The position numbers and the translations under genes are program-made. A stretch of 64,000 nt of DNA from Escallonia rubra (taxonomy: Eukaryota; Streptophyta; Magnoliopsida; Escalloniales; Escalloniaceae), in contig JAVXUO010001451.1 in NCBI GenBank assembly GCA_033065855.1, positions 1 to 64,000 of the forward strand, in the 5' to 3' direction. Positions 58,929 through 64,000 of the stretch are shown here, in pieces (positions within the stretch are counted from its first letter, which is position 1; each line of letters opens with the position of its first letter). Under the pieces are notes generated by a model. That model was not told the origin of the DNA. It saw only the letters and a list, made by a program, of their open reading frames with translations, and did not search any database.

Positions 58929-59753
58929 ATGTCGATTTTGTCCAACAGTGATTCGATTCACATAAGGGAAGTGTGGAATGATAATCTTGAACATGAGTTT
59001 GCGTTAATCCGCGAAATCGTTGATGACTTTCCGTTTATAGCGATGGACACTGAGTTCCCTGGCACTGTTCTTCGCCCTATAGGGACTTTCAAGAGCTCAA
59101 CTGAGTATAATTTTCAGACCCTTAAGGCCAATGTTGACCTTCTGAAGTTAATACAAATGGGTCTTACTTTTTCTGATGAAGAAGGGAATCTTCCCACCTG
59201 TGGGACTGATAAGTACTGCGTCTGGCAGTTTAATTTCCGCGAGTTTAATCTCAACGAGGATGTTTACGCGAATGACTCGATCGAGCTGTTAAGCCAGAGT
59301 GGCATTGATTTTAAAAAGAACTATGAAAAGGGCATTGATGCGCATCGGTTCCGCGAGCTACTGATGTCTTCTGGGATTGTGTTGAATGATAATGTGCACT
59401 GGGTCACCTTTGACGGTGGGTACGATTTTGGTTACTTGGTGAAGCTTTTGACTTGCCAGCATCTGCCCGATACGCAAGGGGGGTTCTTCAATTTGATCAA
59501 CGTGTATTTCCCTACACTGTACGATATCAAGCATCTGATGAGATTCTGCAAGAGCCTTCGCGGTGGGTTGAACCAGCTTGCGGAGCTCCTGGGTGTTGAG
59601 AGGATTGGTATCCGCCATCAAGCTGGTTTGCGTAGTCTGCTTACTTGTCGTACATTCCTGAAGTTAAAGGAAAATTTCTTTAGTGGAACTCCTGAGAAGT
59701 ATGCTGGTGTGTTGTATGGCCTTGTTGTTGAGAATGGACAAATTACTTATTAA
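58929..59753 (+). CDS. CAF1-type deadenylase paralogue, copy B, catalytic Asp lost
   Basis: Full-length 274-residue frame from [16 protein letters not shown], colinear with copy A. D40, E42 ([10 protein letters not shown]) and D166 (GGYDFGYL) remain, but [10 protein letters not shown] has become [11 protein letters not shown]234 to L and the metal-binding D235 to R. The HSG before D166 is DG G (H162D, S163G). Asp in this position is required in DEDD nucleases, so deadenylation is probably lost. The protein might still bind partners through its CAF1 fold. No stop or frameshift has accumulated, and most differences are scattered. Its 5' leader lacks about 230 bp present in copy A. I cannot tell from the sequence whether it is expressed. 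Confidence 0.9.
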   Translation: MSILSNSDSIHIREVWNDNLEHEFALIREIVDDFPFIAMDTEFPGTVLRPIGTFKSSTEYNFQTLKANVDLLKLIQMGLTFSDEEGNLPTCGTDKYCVWQFNFREFNLNEDVYANDSIELLSQSGIDFKKNYEKGIDAHRFRELLMSSGIVLNDNVHWVTFDGGYDFGYLVKLLTCQHLPDTQGGFFNLINVYFPTLYDIKHLMRFCKSLRGGLNQLAELLGVERIGIRHQAGLRSLLTCRTFLKLKENFFSGTPEKYAGVLYGLVVENGQITY

Positions 59754-62486
59754 GAAAAGAATATCGATGTCTTAAATTATATATAAAAATCTATTTGTTG
59801 GAGTACATGTGTGTTCAATGTTGTGATATCTTGTTTTCCTTCACTGTAATTACTGTTTGTTCCTTATTTGAAGTCACACTGTGATTACTGTTTGTTCCTT
59901 ATTTCAACTCACTTCCTCCCACCCCCACACACGTGCCCGCACCATTTAAGCTGAATTGTCTCTTCTTGTTGGAAATGCCAATGCTACTGACAAAGCAATC
60001 AGATTCCTGCTGTAGCATGATGTACAATGATACAAAGTAGTATTTGCTTTTGCGAAAGCCAATTCTGCCGACCAGTAGAATTTGCTGTCTAGAACTTCTT
60101 GTTGGAATCACATCTGGTATATAGTTTGTCTTGGATTGTGTTTATACTGCATTCACTGGACTTTACAACTATAGTATAATGCTCTTATGATTTCAATTGA
60201 TCTGGTTTAGACTAAATAATGGCTTGCAAACGAGGCAGAATCTAATGAAAAGAAATTTTTTGTTTAGTAATCTTCTACTTCTGTTTGTTGACGAGCAAAG
60301 CAAAATCAAAACTTTGTCGCCGGCCTGAGATATTTCCTGTATGGATTATTTACAATGTTGACCGGCTTCATGAAGGTTGACATACATGAAATAACTTCCT
60401 CATCCCTTCTTTCCTTGACACCGCAGTCATTAATCATCTTCTCATCCTGGCTTTGGGATTCGTTTTTGTTGTGGCATGACGTGTTTGATATTATATTGAC
60501 CAAAGGAAAAAGACTCTTCCACAGTTGAAACTATCGTTAATTTTTGCTTCTTCTCGAAGGTATGCAATGGCCACTCCTTTGTGCCCCTACAGAATCATCT
60601 CAGTAATATTTTAGTAGATTCCTGTAGTTCTGTTTTCTTTTTTATTTGCTTAATTTGATGGTAAGGATAATTGCTGATATTATCTCAATTTGTCTGAACT
60701 TGCTTTCTGACTATTGCAATCTTTCTAAGGAGTATCAAGTGATGAGATTCATTTTTCAATTTGTGTCTATTTAACGGCTCAAACTACTCTTTGACATGGT
60801 TAGTTGATTCTGAACCCACTTAAAATTTTGAAGTACTTTGTTTTTGCTTTTTTTTATGGGAAGTTCATGTATATCTAGATTGTAGTTTTATGTCCCCTTC
60901 CCCAAGCAGATTTGAAAAGTAATGAATTCCATACCTTTATATTGCATCTGCAAACCAAAACATCCATCAGAATTCTCTTCTTAGCTGTGAATAGTGGATA
61001 GAACTTCGAGTGCATGCACTATTAATATCTTCTGGCTGTTAGGAAACTGTATTGGACAATGTTGGATTCGGAGCTAAGCCTGTTCATCGAAGTGTAAGGA
61101 TGAGTAACTCCGCTTACTGCCTTCAAAGCTTCTCAGGGAAATAAATTCATGTTTAGAACATTTGATCTTAGTAACTTTCGTCCCTGCTGGAGAACTCTAC
61201 GGAGTTGGCTGCGCCAAAGCCTACTGCTTATATATCTCATTTGTTTTGTAATTGGAAGACTTCTGTAACATCTAGTATGGCTTATCTTTTTTCTTAATTT
61301 TTTTACTGAATTGGACTTTTTTTGTTTATTATGTGTGTTATTACTATATTACCTGTTGCTATCTAGTATGTTTATTCGATGCCAGCACTGGAGAAGGTTT
61401 TGGTATAAGAAGGGCATTGGAGAGATATCATATGGAACGGTTTGGCATCCAAAGGGGAGGGCTGAATTAGATTCGGTTCTTGTTCTCATCAACCCAAAAA
61501 AGAAAGATGTTCAGGTGACGGCATTTCATTGTCTTTTTCATGTATCATAGTTCAAGTTTTGAATGGTTGCGTTGCTAATCTTATTCACCCACCAGCTTCT
61601 CTTGGTCTACATAAGAAGGTGCATTTATTTGTCTTTTTTTATCGTTATTTTGTGTGTCTGTGCCTGTGTGTGTGTTGGTGGTGGTGTGGGGGGGGGGGGA
61701 GGATATCATCTATTGACTCTTCACTCTTCTTACTGCATTTGTCACTTTGCCCCATAGAGCTCCCTCTCCCTCTCTCTCTCTGGCAGTTGTATCTATCAGG
61801 TCACGATACCATGTCCACTCACGAGCTTTATCATGCAGCTGCAACTTAGGTTGAGAAGCATTATCGTATAGGAAAAGCAAAATATAGAAATACATTGTTG
61901 GCTAAGGAATTCAGGGCCCAAGCTTCCTGAATCATTACCACGTAACAGCAACTAGAAAATTGTCATAAAGATTTAGGTCCTGCCCTCCGTCCCCATCACC
62001 TCCAGGAGAAAGGGTGGGGGAGAGAGAGAAAGATGCAGTAGGTGGTTTTTGATGCGTCCAGAGGCTCAATGCTCAAAACTTTTAATGGTTACGCAGTCTA
62101 GATGGTGCTTTTTGTTTGTATTTGTGATATACAAATAAAATTTTCTTGTTTATGCCAGATGTCTGCTATGTTGGAACTAGAAAAACTGGATGCATCAGTA
62201 CAATAAAGAAGTGGCTCATCACGATGAAGCACTTGGAACACTTGTATAAATGGCTAGAGGTAATGCTGGAAAGTGGAAACAGATTTCATAAAGGGAAGGA
62301 GTTTCACCACTTGAAAGGGGAAAATGCATTGCCCATGCTAGAGTTTGTTATGCATATGCACTTTATGTTCCTTTGCAATGCTTCAGCTGCTTTCTGCACC
62401 ATCTATAATTGCTGCAGTGGCATCAAATTCGAACACTACCATTTGTCTCAACACCTTCTACGCTTCCTTGATATCTTGTCCATAAC
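59754..62486. other. CAF1-B 3' region, matching copy A
   Basis: Counterpart of 47753-50487 with the same unassigned exon-like stretches on the plus strand (61380-61510, 61790-61920, 62155-62340). In copy B the first reads openly as RFWYKKGIGEISYGTVWHPK, but the others contain stops. A G-run lies at about 61687-61700. Confidence 0.45.
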
Positions 62487-64000
62487 TTAAGCGATAACCG
62501 CCTTTAATGCGGCTTTCCTCTCCTTTTTGAAGTTCCACAGTTCAGGTACAATGTATCTCCCACTAGGGTTGTAATCGTTCATCTCCTTCAGAGCTGTTGC
62601 TACCACTCTGTACACGTCCTTTCCCCATTTCTCCCTTAATGTTCTCAACTTGTTCCCTTCATCTAATATTTCCTGCATACTGCAACATCACCCACTTGAT
62701 TAATAACTTGTGCAAATCGTGCAGGTAATAAGTTCTCTTTGCCAATTTTTATGACTTGGAGCAACAGTTTGATTGAGCTTGATCATGGTCACTGTTCTTA
62801 AGACGAAGGTACCTATCTTTAAAGCTCAAGCAAGAATATGATTGGCAGTACGCAAAAGTATATGGTGGGATGACTGGTTTGAAACTCAAACACTTCCTGC
62901 CTGTCCCCGATGGAATTTAATCTATTGGTAAGATGGCCATAGTTTATGCCATATTGTTTGTAGCCAGTAACTCAGGCAGAGTTTCATAACAAATTTAAGC
63001 CTAAAGGTTATGTTATGGGTTTGGTCAGAAACTTTGGTCAAAGAAGTGTAAAAAGTCAGGATAATGGAATTTCAGGTAACCTTGACTGCAAGAACTAGAA
63101 ATAGAGTAGAGATAGGATACATGCCTCATTGCCTTTCCCTTCAGTTTCGAGGATTTTGAATGGATGGCATCCAGGATCCTGAATATACTCTTGCCATTTG
63201 GAGCATAACAAGGCTGCCTTCTCCATTGCCGTGCGATTTAGATATCTTCTTTTGCGTTCCTGTTGAAATGGTCTTAAACTAAGGTCTCCATTCTCTTGAT
63301 TCCAATAGTCGTGCAACCACTTAACAGCTTCGTCAAACCCTAATAGGCAAATGTAAGCCACTTCATGGACATTTGAGTATGAGATCTCGCATAATTGTAG
63401 AAACTGCACGGGTTTCATCATAAACGTGTAAATATTACACAATTGTCTGTGCATATTAAATTTCTTTGGTATTGACTACAATCTCCGGCAGTGAATGGTA
63501 ATTGTGACATAAAAGAAACGAAGAAGACAATCGTACCTTAACCATTTTCTGGTAGGGTGCTTGTAACCTGTGTTACATGGACCTAACCTGTGTTACATGG
63601 ACTCTTCAAAATGCATAAAGTACCCGTGTCGGATACTCGACACTTGGACATGGGTATGGGATATGTGTCCGACATATCCTAAATGATATGCCACTAAGAA
63701 CACTATATTATAGTGTTTATTTTAGTTTGTTATTACTTTAAGATGATCTGAGTTTAAGTTAAAGCGAAATGCGTAAATTAAAACACAGTGTCGACTAAGG
63801 AATAAGTAAAATACAAGAATAGATAGGAATATTATGCCGTGTCCCCGTGTCTTTGATTTTGAGAAATAGACGAATCCGACACTTGGACACGTATTCGACT
63901 CGGGACACCCGTACCGAGTCCATGTAACATAGCTTGTAACTGGTCATTCATTTCATGCTCTTTCACAACGAGGCCTAGACTCAGCTCCTCTTTGTCCTTC
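62487..64000 (-). pseudogene. XS/XH-domain (IDN2/FDM-like) gene, copy B, 3' part, probably inactive
   Basis: Minus strand; the 5' part lies beyond the window. The last exon (62487-62674) is intact and reads EILDEGNKLRTLREKWGKDV, then NDYNPSGRYIVPELWNF and a proper stop. The preceding exon (about 63129-63330) keeps RPFQQERKRRYLNRTAMEKA and KWQEYIQDPGCHPFK, where copy A has a stop, but a 1-bp deletion in the codons of IKRMGD (GGTCTCC instead of GGTCTCCC on the plus strand, near 63284) breaks the frame. Its donor is GC (GAG|gcatgt) where copy A has GT. A coiled-coil piece (KDKEELSLGL) is at the window end, next to a hAT element. Confidence 0.75.
63568..63932. mobile_element. Small non-autonomous hAT element, 365 bp, with perfect 8-bp target duplication
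   Basis: The ends CTGTGTTACATGGAC and, from the right on the minus strand, CTATGTTACATGGAC are inverted copies. Perfect 8-bp CTTGTAAC copies flank it (63560-63567 and 63933-63940). The left terminus is tandemly doubled (63568-63587 and 63588-63602). Copies of GTGTCCGACA- and CGGGTACGGG-like sequence lie near both ends. The site is unoccupied in copy A, where CTTGTAAGTTGTAAC is found (51581-51595). Confidence 0.85.

Larger units (their letters stand above)
56400..64000. repeat. Copy B of the large direct tandem duplication, continuing past the window
   Basis: It repeats 45300-51656 in order and orientation, with indels: loss of SSU72 3' UTR sequence (jump from TTTTG at 56444 to the GAAGAATATTA stretch), a 1.4-kb plastid insertion, loss of about 230 bp of the CAF1 leader, and a 365-bp hAT element. 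Confidence 0.9.

Noticed and set aside
1..64000. CRISPR arrays, bacterial operons, riboswitches, origins
   Set aside because: None seen. All regular repeats are microsatellites, minisatellites or transposon termini, and the gene set is plant nuclear.

Overview
The window is nuclear DNA from a flowering plant, most likely a eudicot: AT-rich sequence, GT-AG introns, plant-type gene families (MED22, a two-RING RTF2, a DUF760 UV-B-induced plastid protein, SSU72, CAF1, an XS/XH RNA-directed-DNA-methylation factor), dense Ty1/copia, hAT and MITE debris, and a piece of plastid DNA. I cannot name the species.

Layout. 1-4.4 kb: a truncated copia reverse transcriptase and two related hAT elements, one with a perfect 8-bp target duplication. 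4.4-7.6 kb: three-exon MED22 (+). 8.3-12.2 kb: decayed, internally deleted copia element. 13.5-16.7 kb: a SINE with its target duplication, an RTF2 pseudogene (-) and the single-exon RTF2 gene (-). 17.6-18.7 kb: a second hAT family. 19.3-25.8 kb: a copia element with both LTRs; its gag carries a nested 429-bp TRIM-like mini-retrotransposon. 27.0-27.8 kb: two MITEs. 28.5-32.0 kb: three-exon At3g17800-like gene (-). 32.0-37.0 kb: gene-poor, with a LINE scrap. 37.0-45.4 kb: SSU72 (+), four exons, whose 7-kb second intron holds a 1.2-kb tandem duplication and a long-TIR element.

45.3-64 kb: a large direct tandem duplication. Its left edge lies in the last SSU72 exon. Copy A (45.3 to about 56.4 kb) has a tRNA-Thr(AGU), a CAF1 deadenylase with all catalytic residues, a decayed XS/XH (IDN2/FDM-like) gene and a P450 N-terminal scrap at the junction. 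Copy B (56.4 kb to the window end) begins with a fragment of the SSU72 exon, carries a 1.4-kb plastid insertion (ccsA part and trnL-UAG), a degraded tRNA-Thr, a CAF1 paralogue that has lost one catalytic Asp, and the 3' part of a second XS/XH gene with a small hAT element in it.

The functional genes are ordinary housekeeping genes of RNA polymerase II transcription and RNA turnover (MED22, SSU72, CAF1), fork termination or splicing (RTF2) and a plastid protein. They are not an operon or a pathway cluster. I found no clearly new biological system. The most interesting material is the divergent fate of the two halves of the tandem duplication: a probably inactive CAF1 paralogue, differently broken XS/XH copies, and what looks like a hAT excision footprint in copy A opposite the filled site in copy B.
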